Source: Amoebidium appalachense
Lineage: Eukaryota > Ichthyosporea
DNA: 64,000 bases
Reading direction: 5' to 3'
Assembly (NCBI GenBank): GCA_963693365.1
Contig: CAVNZM010000008.1
Coordinates: 9,610,001-9,674,000 of the forward strand
Part shown: piece after piece, positions 1-13,390 of the stretch
How the letters are laid out: each line of letters opens with the position of its first letter
Position numbering within the stretch: the stretch's first letter is position 1
The notes under the pieces: generated by a model
Databases searched by the model: none
The model's input: the letters and a program-made list of their open reading frames with translations, nothing else
What the model was told of the DNA's origin: nothing
Made by a program: the position numbers and the translations under genes

Positions 1-22
1 TGTGTGTGTGTGTGTGTGTGTA

Positions 23-60
<38 letters not shown>

Positions 61-81
61 TGTGTGTCTGTACGGTGAATG

Positions 82-119
<38 letters not shown>

Positions 120-165
120 TGTGTGGGTGTGGGTGTGTGTGTGGGTGTGTGTGTCTGTACGGTGA

Positions 166-255
<90 letters not shown>

Positions 256-299
256 CCGCAGGGGGGAAGGGGAGGGGAAGTGGGGGGGGGGGGGGGGGG

Positions 300-356
<57 letters not shown>

Positions 357-400
357 AGAGAGAGAGAGAGAGAGAGAGAAAGTTTGGGATTCCAGGATGA
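1..400. repeat. (GT)n, poly-G and (GA)n microsatellite block
   Basis: A (GT)n array fills 1-253. It is interrupted twice by the same short non-repeat segment (around 66-80 and 154-168), so the array itself has been duplicated. A poly-G run at about 283-301 and a (GA)n array to about 380 follow. Long open frames here are translated dinucleotide repeat, not genes. Confidence 0.95.
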
Positions 401-1388
401 AAGAGGAGGTTTTGAAGTGACCAGAGGCTTGGGCACATGGCTTGCAGTTTATCGGTGTGTGCGTACATCATATTTTTCGTTAATGCTTTGATGTTTTTCC
501 TTCTCCCTCCTCCTCCCCCCCCCCCCCCCCCCCCCCCCCTAGTGTTTTGCAATGGAGAGAGATCTTGTTCAGCGCAGTGAATGACCGGCCCACTCGAAAT
601 TTTACCAAACCCACAGAATGAGCCCGTTTCAGAGACATGACGGAATGATCATGGTTGCAATTTAATTAATTTGAAATATAAAATTAAAATGTGCAGGTAT
701 GCAATTCAATTCACATTGTATAACGGGTATTAAATGTGTACATGTATGGTATGGCCTCTGCACAATACAAAACTATACCGTGACTTCATCCACTTTGAAG
801 TACTGTATAGTGTCATATGTACACCAACAGTTTGGGCAGTTCTTATTCTCACGTTGGGCAATGATACACCAGCTTGTTAAAAGAAACAAAATCACACAAA
901 ATCCAGAAAATAATTACCAAAAAGGGCTGTCGACACAAAGCTTAACTAGTAAGTCACATGTTTATTTACTGTAAATATCTGCAACTCTGTATCATTACAC
1001 AGTTGCTAAGCCGAAGTCGATAATCAAAACCACACACAAAACCAAAAAGAGGCAAGGGACGAACAAATGCTATCAAAAGAAAAATCGTAGGCCCAGACCA
1101 CCTGAAGACGGCAGCCAAAGATAGAGATTAAGCGAAAAGAGAAAAGTTCACACACAAAAAAAAAAAGAAAAGAAGATGGGATATGAATAATAACTGGAAA
1201 CAAGACGGGGATTGGGGTGTGTGGGGGGGGGGGGGGAGGGGCGGGGGAGAGGGGGAGGGGGTTCAGACTCTAAGAAAAATGAAAAGAACGGCAAGAACAG
1301 AGGCCGGAGGGCAAACGTTGCGGAGGAGCATGAGTGCACGAACTGTGGTAAGGGATCCTCGGGAAAGTGTGTGCATGCGTGTGTGTTT

Positions 1389-1447
<59 letters not shown>

Positions 1448-1514
1448 AGGAAGGGCTCAGGGGGTTACAAACCAAAAAAAAAAAAAAAAAAAGGAATAAT
1501 TAGAAGAACAGTTA
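401..1514. other. Intergenic DNA with homopolymer runs; no gene seen
   Basis: Unique AT-leaning sequence carries poly-C at about 517-539, G-rich runs at 1221-1261 and 1403-1446, and an A tract at 1473-1491. No open frame with protein-like composition is visible on either strand. The region lies downstream of the CobW gene, which is on the minus strand. Confidence 0.7.
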
Positions 1515-2960
1515 CTAATAGTATTGATCAGAGAGCAACATCCGTGCCGTAGACCACCTCTGGAACGGGTCACCTCCCACGAATGCCTTTGGGCCCTGCT
1601 TGATATATTTGGCCATCTCCGATGGTGTGAGCAGGCACGAATCGAGAGCCTTTGTCACCGCCTCCCGATCCAGATTAGCACCGATCATAACGATCTCCTG
1701 CCGGCGATCTAAGTAGGTACCAGAGTAGGGCCCCTTCTCCAACGCGTAAATAGCGCCGGGGGGCAGCATGTTACGGGGGAATTCACACATCCATATGCCG
1801 CCAAGGGTGAACTGGAGAAAAACGCCTGCCTGGGACCACTCCCCAATTACGCTCTCGCGGCTGGCGAGCCACACGAACCCCTTCGAGCGGAGAACCGTAG
1901 CAAAGGGGCCCTTCTTCTTGCTCTCGACGCACTCTTGCCGCCGATCTTTCCCGTCAATGTTCGTGCCTTCCTCCCTCTGCGACTGCTCCTGAAGAATAAA
2001 CGACTCATAGAAGAGATCGTGAAGACGTACGGGGTGGAACGGGCGTATGGCGCGGTAGACAAACGACGTGATCCCGTACTCCGGGTTGTCTGGGTCCGCC
2101 TGCCCCTCGTTCAAGCTGTCCATCCACCCATCGCGCTGCCTCGCCTCTTCAATATCAAACAACCCCGTGTTGAGGATCTTGTTAAGGTCGACCTTGGCGT
2201 AGTTTGCCGTGAGGATCTCCGCCTTGGGGTTTAAGGTGCGTATCAGCTGCGTGATCCGGGAGACCTCCTCCGCACTCACCATATCAACCTTGTTCACCAC
2301 TACGACGTTTGCCCATTCCAACTGGTCATTCAGCAGGTCGACAATGTTTCTCTCGTCGTCCTCCCGGGTGGAGTCTTCATCGCTAATCTTCTTGTAGGAG
2401 TTAAAGTTGTTAAAGAAATTCGCCGCATCCACAACGGTAACCGTGGTGTCGAGCCGGGCCTGGCTGGTGAGCGACTCGAGCGCCGACGCCGGGACCAACT
2501 TGGTTTTACCACGAGGCCCGCCCTCCGGTACCATCATCCTCGCCCCATCCTCCACCTTAAACGCAAACGTCTCCGCGACCTCCTTGGGTTCGCTGATTCC
2601 CGAACTCTCGATAATGAGATAGTCGAAATCGCCGGTCTTTGCCAACGCCGCCACCTCGTCGAGTAAGTCACCGCGAAGGGTGCAGCAGATGCAACCGTTT
2701 TGCAGCTGTATCAGCTTCTCTTCCCGTTGAAGAATTTTCCGGTTGGTTACTATCTCCGCGTCTATGTTCAGTTCTGCCATGTCGTTAACTATGACGGCGC
2801 ATTTCAGGCCTTCTTTGTTCTTGAGAATGTGCTCGAGAAGAGTGGTCTTTCCCGAACCAAGAAACCCGGAGAGGAGAGTCACCGGGAGCGGCTTCGGTGT
2901 TGGTTGGGCGAGCTCGATGGCGCCGGTCGTCTTGGGCCGCTTGGTTTGCATGGTAGGCAT
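1515..2960 (-). CDS. CobW/COG0523-family GTPase, zinc-metallochaperone type
   Basis: An intronless 481-residue protein of the G3E P-loop GTPase family, whose members load zinc or other metals into client proteins using GTP. Visible motifs: Walker A GFLGSGKT at residues 32-39, the family metal-binding CxCC motif (GCICC, Cys90, Cys92, Cys93), the Walker B-region ESSGISEP at 118-125, and the guanine-specificity motif NKVD at 223-226. The C-terminal CobW_C domain starts near residue 295, and its late part contains DRRQEIVMIG and CLLT. That arrangement, and the length, resemble the bacterial YciC/ZagA-like branch with the longer C-terminal domain more than short YjiA-type proteins; the branch assignment is from memory. 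The ATG at 2958-2960 gives an ordinary N-terminus about 30 residues before the P-loop. A TATA-like element lies about 185 bases upstream on the same strand. The client protein and cell compartment cannot be read from the sequence. Confidence 0.93.
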   Translation of the reverse strand: MPTMQTKRPKTTGAIELAQPTPKPLPVTLLSGFLGSGKTTLLEHILKNKEGLKCAVIVNDMAELNIDAEIVTNRKILQREEKLIQLQNGCICCTLRGDLLDEVAALAKTGDFDYLIIESSGISEPKEVAETFAFKVEDGARMMVPEGGPRGKTKLVPASALESLTSQARLDTTVTVVDAANFFNNFNSYKKISDEDSTREDDERNIVDLLNDQLEWANVVVVNKVDMVSAEEVSRITQLIRTLNPKAEILTANYAKVDLNKILNTGLFDIEEARQRDGWMDSLNEGQADPDNPEYGITSFVYRAIRPFHPVRLHDLFYESFILQEQSQREEGTNIDGKDRRQECVESKKKGPFATVLRSKGFVWLASRESVIGEWSQAGVFLQFTLGGIWMCEFPRNMLPPGAIYALEKGPYSGTYLDRRQEIVMIGANLDREAVTKALDSCLLTPSEMAKYIKQGPKAFVGGDPFQRWSTARMLLSDQYY

Positions 2961-3140
2961 GGTGCAATATATTTGAGGGGGAATGCAGAGGGGAAAGCTT
3001 GTGTTGTTTTGGTGTTATTACGTAATATAAACAGGAAACCTGCACCGAGGCTCTACCTAATAGGCCTTTGGTAGACCAGTGTGTGTGTATTACGTCGTCA
3101 AAACGAATATACCAATGCTTGGGCATATACTGTACAGCAG

Positions 3141-3146
3141 TATATA
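3141..3146 (-). promoter_or_regulatory. TATA-like element upstream of the CobW gene
   Basis: On the minus strand the sequence reads CCTATATACTG here, about 185 bases before the CobW start codon. The spacing and sequence match the TATA motifs before the C1-domain gene and the Ca2+-ATPase gene. This is inference from pattern. Confidence 0.45.
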
Positions 3147-4473
3147 GGTGGGATTGTCGACCAAAGATGTTTGTTGTTGTGTGTGTTGTTGCGAGCGCTG
3201 TCTGTCTCGATCACTGTGGACAAACTTCTGGCACCGGCTGGCAATTTATACATCCGACTTGGCAGTCGCCATAAACCCAAACTTTCAAGAACTTGTGGAA
3301 TTTTGCAATGAGGAATCTAATCTCATGATGATGATATGTATGTATCCTTCAGTCCTCAAAACCTCGGCTGAAGTGGAACCCTGAACGCCCAAAAAAAAAT
3401 AAAAAAATAAAGCAAAAGGCGCTTGAATAGTATACCTGAAGAGTTTTCTGTTTAAAAAATATTTTCGGGCATTGATTTGCAGTTTAACCAAACTCTGAGT
3501 TTCATTTTCCTGTAACCACTTGGAAAGCATTCCACATGGCACTGACGCTTATATACAGCAAAAACAACATCTTATTTCGTAACCTTTGTTACATAAGCTG
3601 TTTCTCTGGTGCGAGATGTAACTGGTGCACATATTCATTAATTCGGAATTGTGAAGCACACCTTTCCTGCGGGGGTTTCATCTTGAATTGGTTTTGGGAG
3701 AATATAGGTGCACTCCGAACCAATCAAAGCGACGAAGGGCCCTGACGTGTTTTTGCCAATCCCAGGGTTCCTCAGGCGACATCCGCGCATTCCTTTACAA
3801 CTTTGTGCGTGTCACCTCCCAGAGGTTGAACATTTACAAATTTTACGGATCCCCCTAATATTAATAACAATTTAAAAAACATGTTGCGCTGTGATCATGA
3901 CACGGCGACGGCACACTGCCCGTTCTGGCTTCTGACTTCACCCACCACCTTGTCATGCCCACGGCATGCATACACGGAATACACAGTTCCCCAGTGCCCA
4001 CCCAAAGGTTGACTGGTGCTAACTAAAGGTTTACGGAAAGTACCGGCATTGCTGCAAACACACAAACGCACAATTAAAAACGCACGCACGCACACACACA
4101 CACACATGTACACAAACACACACACAAACACACACACACACATGTGTACATGTCGGATCATGAGGTATATATATGTAAGTAAGGTACACATTGTACAGAC
4201 ATGCAATACAATCATGAAGAGGTGTAAGTTGCATGTACATATAAGACGATAAGCACATGTACAGAGATACTTAAAGGTACGTACAACACATGTACAGATG
4301 CGAGGCCCCTGGTGATCCACTTTGTTAACAGATACATGTGGTACATCCGATAGTACAGACCATATTAATGTATACGTACATATGCATCCACAAGGAATCA
4401 ACAACAGGTAGAAAAGGAAATATATAGGGGTGATCATTTTACGACACAGTGCATGCATGGCGGTGTTGTTGAA

Positions 4474-4504
<31 letters not shown>

Positions 4505-4585
4505 CGGAAGAGAGGGGAGGGGGGGGGGGGGTGACGGAAGAGGGAGAAGGGTGAAGGGGGGGGGGGGGGGGAGAGGGGTGGAGGT

Positions 4586-4616
<31 letters not shown>

Positions 4617-5336
4617 TCAATCGCGCGCATGTAGGTCCTTGGAGTGTCTGAACCACGCTTGTGTAATCACCGTTCTTGATTATAATTAGATCATAAAAAA
4701 TTCGGTGAAATACGATTGGGGAGCCGGTATGTATTGATGTGCATATTTCCCTCTGGCAGATGTGGTCCGTTTCCGGCCTTGTTATACTTATAGTATCATA
4801 TTCTTGTGGTCCAATCGATCTTTGTAGTAGCTGTTATTTGGCCAGATAGAGTGTATTATACTAGAGACTCTGGCAGGTCAAACTCTACTGGTTAGCACTT
4901 TGCCAATAATAAGGAGAGCGCAATTATGCTTGTGGCGATGGGGATGGGTTAAAGGGGATATAATGGGAAAAGACGGGAAATGAGGATACAACACGGAAGG
5001 ATGGGGGAAACGGCACTGCGTGTGGAAAATAGGGGGGGAATGGGGAGATAACACGGAAGATGCTACTAGGAACTGTCAGGTGTGAACGACGAGATAATTC
5101 GGAAAACACGGGCTCTTAGTAGACACTGAGCAAATCACCGCCACCATTCCCCATTATAGCCATATTCATTATTAAGGTACCGTAACGGCAGTAAATCTGG
5201 CAAGCAGCTTTCCGCATTTACATAATACCACAATACGAACTCTTGGCATCGTATTTGAACAAATGAGAGCAGGTCTTGAAAAAATTATTGGCAGGCTTTG
5301 GGTGGAGGCCTGAACTTAACCTGCTATGTCTAAAGG

Positions 5337-5337
<1 letters not shown>

Positions 5338-5371
<34 letters not shown>

Positions 5372-5415
5372 CTCGAGGGTCGTAGCTTTTTTTTTTTTTT
5401 TTTTTTTCTTTTTTT

Positions 5416-5458
<43 letters not shown>

Positions 5459-5498
5459 TCGGGGCAAGTGACCCCCCCCCCCCCCCCCCCCCCCCCCC
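5338..5498. repeat. Compound homopolymer block G-T-G-C
   Basis: Successive runs of G (about 33), T (about 28 with one C), G (about 40) and C (about 26) occur within 160 bases. The poly-G and poly-C runs are complementary and could pair as a hairpin or form a quadruplex. Such blocks are prone to length errors. Confidence 0.9.
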
Positions 5499-6339
5499 CG
5501 CCCCTCCCGCCCCCTTCCTCCTCCCCGGCCTCCCACCTCTTAAGAGTGGGGATGTCACACCCATCAATCCGGCTGGCGGGGGCATTTAAAGGTGGGAGCC
5601 GGGGCCCCCACCACACACTGTGGGGCCCAAGCTTGGTGGGTTCCCCCGGGGGCCGGTGAAGAGGGATTGGGAGCGGTGGCCCGAGGAGGGGGGAGAGGGA
5701 GGGGGAGAGAGGGAAGGGGGGGGAGGGCCGGTTAGAAGGAGGGGAGAGGAGGGAGGGTTGTGTGTGTCACGGTGTGTGTGTGTGTCTGACACTCGATGAT
5801 GGCATTTTTATGTATACTGTGTGGAGGACCCGGGCCTACTAATATTAATAGGGGGTAAGTGGGTCGAAGAAGGGAGTACTAGTCGGTCGATTCGAAGGCC
5901 CACCGTACACATTAACCGGAGCGGCCCCGCCGCATATATACTGTTGTGACTCCATAAATTGGCATGGAAATATTTTCTTAGCTCAGAAGGAAAACATTAG
6001 GCTACAAATATCATACCGTTCCGAATATTATTTCTGGATGCCGAGTGAGTCAGTGGATGGCATGCATGCATATGCTCATCGGTACTGTAGGCCTAGGAAG
6101 CTTGGAACGTCAGTCTTGGATTCATATGTCTTGCGGAGGGTTCACTGAAGAACATTTCCGCAGAGTCTAGACTCGGCGCTTCTACTCACTGACAGCTAAG
6201 TACTCAATTGATTTTTAAATAAACAGCTTTGATACCACATTGCATACAGTAGGCTACATCAACGTCGTGTATGAAGAATCTCCGGCTGTGTTTTCATGTT
6301 TGATCCGGTGAAGGATGACTATGGTCCCTATGGATGATT

Positions 6340-6454
6340 ATAGGCCAATAGGAATGCGGATAGTTTAAAGGTATTTTGGTACAGCCAATCGGAATCCCTC
6401 AAAAAGCTAAGAGCATTTGATTGGTCAATCATCATCCCTTGGAGGCTATATATA
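6340..6454 (+). promoter_or_regulatory. CCAAT/TATA promoter of the C1-domain gene
   Basis: Several CCAAT or inverted ATTGG motifs (ggCCAATagg, agCCAATcgg, gATTGGtc) precede a TATATATA box at 6447-6454, 161 bases before the chosen ATG. A two-codon upstream ORF (ATG TTC TAA, 6576-6584) lies in the presumed 5' leader and could lower translation of the main frame. Confidence 0.55.
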
Positions 6455-6607
6455 CCCAGGGTACTGAGTACCAATCTCATTTGCTCACTTTGCACATCCC
6501 AAAACAACATTCGCCATCTCGGACGCTAGCCTTCGAGAAAAAACCGCGCGGAAGCAGACTGTTGACACTTGGTTTATGTTCTAACTTCGTGTTTTGTGGC
6601 TCGAAGA

Positions 6608-8732
<2,125 letters not shown>

Positions 8733-8739
8733 TTGAGCT

Positions 8740-8826
8740 CGCTTTTTTTTTTTTTCTTTTTTTTTTCTTCTTTTTTTTCCCCTTTTAAAGTTTTCCATTT
8801 TCAAGTGACTGTATTTTCTTTCCTTT

Positions 8827-8866
<40 letters not shown>

Positions 8867-8920
8867 TTTTTTTCTTTTTTTTTTTTCTTTTTTTCACTTC
8901 TCCCACTTTTTTTTTCTTTT
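8740..8920. repeat. T-rich (CTTT)n tract just after the C1-domain gene
   Basis: Pyrimidine-rich sequence with a clean (CTTT)n core at about 8827-8866 begins only a few bases after the stop codon, probably inside the 3' untranslated region. Confidence 0.85.
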
Positions 8921-9415
8921 CGTGGTGCCGGTTTCCGAGACTGAGGCCCCAGAATTAGGAGTAATGTGAATGTATCACAGACAGCATGGGTATGAATATG
9001 GGCGAATGCAGGGGATGAATAGTATCCTGGAGAAATTAATGTAAATTAGTATGATAATGAAATCAGAGAAAACATTCGAAGATGTTTAATATGCTCCTCT
9101 TCAAGCTAGGGTCTGCAATTACAGTGGCTTGAGAGCTTTTGGAAGTTCAACTTACTATCACAGTGACTCCGAGCTCGCATATTCTACCCGAATAATTCTA
9201 TTCATCATGATGTGATTAGTGTACCTAAATGAGCCATGAAGTCATCGTATTCTTAAAAGTAATTTGTGATTAATAAATATCTGAATTAGGACACAACGAC
9301 ACTGGAGCACAAAAGCTTTCGTGGGCCGATGTCAGAGCCCACACATTGTTTGTGCCGGGTGTAAAAATAAATCACTCTGTATACTGTCTTACTTCGGCTG
9401 TCCGCCCCTTTCTTA

Positions 9416-9450
<35 letters not shown>

Positions 9451-9617
9451 CCCCCGTCCTTTCCCCCAGCCCCTCGGGAAGAAAAAAGAACAAGATAGAA
9501 CTTGTGGAAATGAGAGGTACTATTCGGAAAATCATATGGCTATAGTTTCTATGACTTGTTTTGGGAGAGGTGACCCCCCTCCCCCCTCCCCCCCTCCCCC
9601 CCATGCCCCCCTCCTCC

Positions 9618-9648
<31 letters not shown>

Positions 9649-10296
9649 ACCACCACCACCAAAAACCAAAAACCAAAAAAAAAACAAAAAAAAAAAACAA
9701 AACAAAAAATCAAAAAAACAGATAACTTAAATAGATAAACAGAAAACTTTGAAAAGAAAGAAGAAGAGGTGCATACTGAGCAGTAATTTAATTTGAACAA
9801 AAATGTAAGGACCCTTTCAGTATGCAGGGCATTCCCCCCGGCCTGTCTATCGACACCTTGTGCAATTTCTATGCTACCTCTAAGCCACAGGCACACACCT
9901 GTATCTCACTTAAGGACGCCTATTTTCCTATTTTTCTTGCAAACTTTGTGCGAAATATAAAAAGTTATAAAGTTTGAGACGGAAATAGTGATTGTTTCCG
10001 CTCAAAACCCTTTCCAGCATATCCCATTCGGTATCTCAGCCCCGGATTTATGGTAGGCGCATTTCCAATCCCGGAAAGTTTAAATTTATCTGCTCCTTTC
10101 TCGGGCTCTAAGACTTTGCTGACACCAAAACAGGTATCCGCGATCCCCCCTCCCCCCCCCCCCCCCCCCCCCCCCCCAACAACCAACCAATCACCCACCC
10201 ACCCCCACCCCCCGCCCTCCCCCCCCCCCCCCCCCCCAACAACCAACCAATCACCCACCCCCCTCCCCCCCCCCTCCCCCCCCCCTCCCCCCCCCC

Positions 10297-10334
<38 letters not shown>

Positions 10335-10439
10335 ACACACACATTTATTTATTTATTAATCCCGTTTCACTCCCAGCGAGGCACTGCCTCAGGGGAGCTT
10401 ACCGTCTTCCGCCTAGACACAGATCGTACTGTATAGCAC

Positions 10440-10665
10440 ACTCATCTGGCAGGATTCTAACTTGACCCCAACTGGCCGGTGCTGTTCATGACGTCATGTC
10501 TTGCGGCTGGATGATAACAAATTGGTGGTGCTGCTTGACGTGGTCTGGGGTGATGGCTTCTAGGAGGCGGCCAGACCGGTGGACAGCGAGCAGACAAAAA
10601 TCGGCAGTAACCAGGATCGATCCTGCGACTCGGAGCTTGACACGCAGAGATCTTACCATTGCACC

Positions 10666-10668
<3 letters not shown>
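10440..10668 (-). mobile_element. Probable tRNA-derived SINE (single copy in window)
   Basis: Read on the minus strand, a Pol III A-box-like TGGTGCAATGG (10656-10666) is followed after about 33 bases by a B-box-like GGATCGATCC (10614-10623), the spacing of a tRNA promoter. Unique sequence continues for about 170 bases to near 10440, where it ends without a gene. The tRNA stems do not pair cleanly, so it is not a functional tRNA. A GTC triplet sits where the anticodon would be, hinting at a tRNA-Asp origin. The outer boundaries are estimates. Confidence 0.45.
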
Positions 10669-10707
<39 letters not shown>

Positions 10708-10819
10708 ACACACACACAAACAAACACACACGCACACACGGACGGACGTGCACATACTGCACGGGCTATGTGAGCAAGAGACACAGCGCCTACTCAATTT
10801 CTCAGCATATTTCGAAGCA

Positions 10820-11102
10820 TTTCAAACTCCCTCTCCCTCTCCGACTCTCCGCCCCTCCCTCCGAGCCTTTCTCTTCCTCCCTCTCAGCATCTCCCTCTCT
10901 TCTTCCCCCGCTCTCCCTTCCACATATCTAGCGCTCTCCCCCTCTCTCAAAGCTTGCTCCCTCGGATCTCTATCTCTCCGTCCCCCCCCTCCCCCCCTCC
11001 CCCCTTTCCCCTTGTACTTTCCCTCTCCTTCTCCTGCTCCCTCCTTCCCTCCCTCCCTCCCTACCTCCCTACCTCCCTCCCTCCCCCCCCCCCCTCTCTC
11101 TC

Positions 11103-11137
<35 letters not shown>

Positions 11138-11280
11138 CCCCCCCCCCCCTCTCCCTCTCTCTGTGTGTGTTTAAAGTGTCCCCCATGCAACTCCCCCCCC
11201 CCCCCCCTCTCCCCGTAGTCCTCCCCCCTCCCCCCTCCCTCCCTCCCCCCTGTCCACCCGCCCCCCCTCCCCCTCAAAAA
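10820..11280. repeat. CT-rich low-complexity tract
   Basis: Almost pure pyrimidine on the plus strand, with (CT)n, (CCCT)n and poly-C subregions. It produces long proline/leucine/serine frames that are not genes. Confidence 0.9.
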
Positions 11281-11502
11281 AAACAAAAAAAAAAACAAAA
11301 AAAAAACGGCACATCACACTCCCAGTGGCACCCAAACATCTACACAGCCTCCCGCAATTTGCCGGAACGAAACAGTCCGTAATAGAAGAAATTTGGCACA
11401 TGTGTCACGGTAAGATGGGACTGGTTCATTTACAAGATCGAGGCTTTTCTTCAGACTATTGACGACTTTCCTTTTTTCCCTTTTCTTTTTTTTCTGTTCT
11501 TC

Positions 11503-11626
11503 CCCCCCCCCCCCCCCCCCCCCCCCCTCCCCCCCCTTTTATTTTGAAAGTTTACTTTTTCCCCTTTGAATGCAAGGGTTGGGGGGGGGGGGGGGGGGGG
11601 GGGGGGGAGGGGGGGGGGGTGTCAAA

Positions 11627-11690
<64 letters not shown>

Positions 11691-11742
11691 TTCGGGGGGG
11701 GGGGGGGGGGGGGGGGAGAGGAGTTATTGGGTGTGTGTGTGT

Positions 11743-11778
<36 letters not shown>
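11503..11778. repeat. Poly-C / poly-G / (GT)n compound block
   Basis: Poly-C (about 11503-11526) is followed by poly-G (11581-11607), (GT)n (11629-11687) and two more poly-G runs (about 11694-11716 and 11743-11777). Confidence 0.9.
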
Positions 11779-13218
11779 GAGGGGGAAGGATTATTGTCGT
11801 TAGGCTGGCAATCAAACAATCATCACTCGATTCTGCAGTCCGTCGAGTTTTGATCACATGTACAGGAAGTTGACGTCACATCGTGACTGAAGCAGTTTGT
11901 AAAATATTCGAATTCGGACCGTCAAAGGTGATATGAAAAACATATTTCATTTATTGACCCCCATACCTGAGGCTGGTCTCTCTTTGCCTCGAGCAAACAG
12001 CGTAAACCCCTTTATGTATACTATGATTACAGTTCGAATTAGTTTACAACGAGACATTCCTACTGTACATGTCTGTCACGTACAACAACAACTCTTACAG
12101 TGTTTACTCGGGTTGTAGGCGTACATATACGTATCAGGTATTATCTTTGGGTGATTTAGTAGGCATCCAATGGAATACACAGCCCTTTAAACCTCTGTGC
12201 ACACAGTAGTGCACACACAGGTGTACGTGAACAAACCCCCTTCCCTTGTTCATCATAGTTAAAGATGCTTATTGAGCAGTAATAAAGATTGTAGATTTTG
12301 GCTATTCTATCTATATCTTCTCTATTCAGTACACGTGTAGCCTACACTTGCGAGTTGAGTGATATCGATGCATTGGCGCGTCGGCAACGTTTGAACGATC
12401 ATAACCACGGATAAAGTCCGACAGTAAGGTTGCTCGTTCGCATGTCGGTCATGGAGGGGAACTTGGCTGGTAAAGTGCATCCAAGAAAAGTAATTTCAAG
12501 AAAAGGATTGTAACAGAGTGTAAATTTTACGAAAACATGGCATTTCTGTTTGAGATTCTGCACAAGCAATACAGTATTTGTGATTGAAAGTTCCCTGAGC
12601 CAAGAACTGATAATGAAGATCTTATGCTTGGCACAGCTATTTACATCACGAACCAAGCCCGGATCCTGACATGCATTCCACAGAGGCCACATGCACAAAG
12701 GATCTACCCGCTTCCATGCGCAGAATCTATACCCAAGGTGTGAGATTTGTCCTCCACAGCATGAAAATATTAACAAACAGAACATATATACTAGCTAGAA
12801 ATGTTTCACCTAAAAGGAACACTATATCATAAGTTGAATGATGTCATTCTTTGCACGCAAAGACCCAGAGTCTTGGTCACATAGCGGGCAGCCATTTCAG
12901 CGATTGGCTCAATGCTGGGATTTCGTTTTTCCTATTGGCTATTTGTTAGGTTGCCAGCATATCGAAATTATACATTACAAATACCAACTTTTGTGCACCT
13001 GTGGATCTGCGCCACAAAATTTCCTAGAGAGCCCCAAATTTCTTTAAAAACAAGAGCCCCCTTTTCAACTTACATACTTTCAAAAACTACATAAATCCAG
13101 ACAAAAAATTTCAATGCGGGGGGGCTCAAAATGATGATTTGCTTTTTTAGACAGCATCCAATCACAACGCTACTTGCAAATTTGCATTTTCATTGGCTGC
13201 TGAACCATCCCTGCCGCC

Positions 13219-13226
13219 TATATATT
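13219..13226 (+). promoter_or_regulatory. TATA box of the Ca2+-ATPase gene
   Basis: TATATATT lies 172 bases before the start codon. Upstream are CCAATC (about 13149) and inverted ATTGG motifs (about 12904, 12932 and 13191), the same CCAAT-plus-TATA layout seen before the C1-domain and RhoGEF genes. Confidence 0.55.
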
Positions 13227-13390
13227 TCGGTCATCCCTCCCTGCAAAGTGTCAGTCAACGAGTCAACCGCAAAGGGATACACGAAGGGTTCGCCGTATAC
13301 TTTTGAATACGGACCATTTTCTAGTTCCCAAAAGCAGGAGTTTCTTATTGCCGAGTTTGCTTTTCAAAGCCTTAGGGCCAGCGTCAGAGA

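Larger units (their letters stand above)
2961..6446. other. Intergenic region rich in simple repeats; no gene seen
   Basis: Contains a (CA)n tract at about 4085-4145, clustered poly-G runs at 4474-4615, and a block at 5338-5498 made of poly-G, poly-T, poly-G and poly-C in series. Unique stretches (3150-4070, 4620-5330, 5790-6440) have frequent stops in all frames. CCAAT-type motifs appear near 3718 and from 6340 to 6425, the latter probably belonging to the next gene's promoter. Confidence 0.7.
8921..13218. other. Intergenic region with poly-C, CT-rich and GT-rich blocks; no gene seen
   Basis: Contains poly-C at 9417-9447 and 9617-9648, a C-rich block at 10145-10335 in which a 40-base unit including CCAACCAATCACCCACC occurs twice (around 10178 and 10238), a CT-rich block at 10820-11278, and poly-C, poly-G and (GT)n blocks at 11503-11778. 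Unique stretches at 8970-9400, 9720-10130 and 11800-13200 have no convincing open frame; a 128-residue frame on the minus strand at 12399-12785 looks random. CCAAT/ATTGG motifs from 12900 to 13195 probably serve the downstream ATPase gene. Confidence 0.65.

Noticed and set aside
10603-10668. Functional tRNA gene
   Set aside because: A- and B-box-like motifs are present, but the T-stem and acceptor stem do not pair, and poly-C replaces the acceptor side.
12399-12785. 128-codon minus-strand frame
   Set aside because: Composition looks random (many Cys, Trp, Phe), with no promoter or splice context and no domain.
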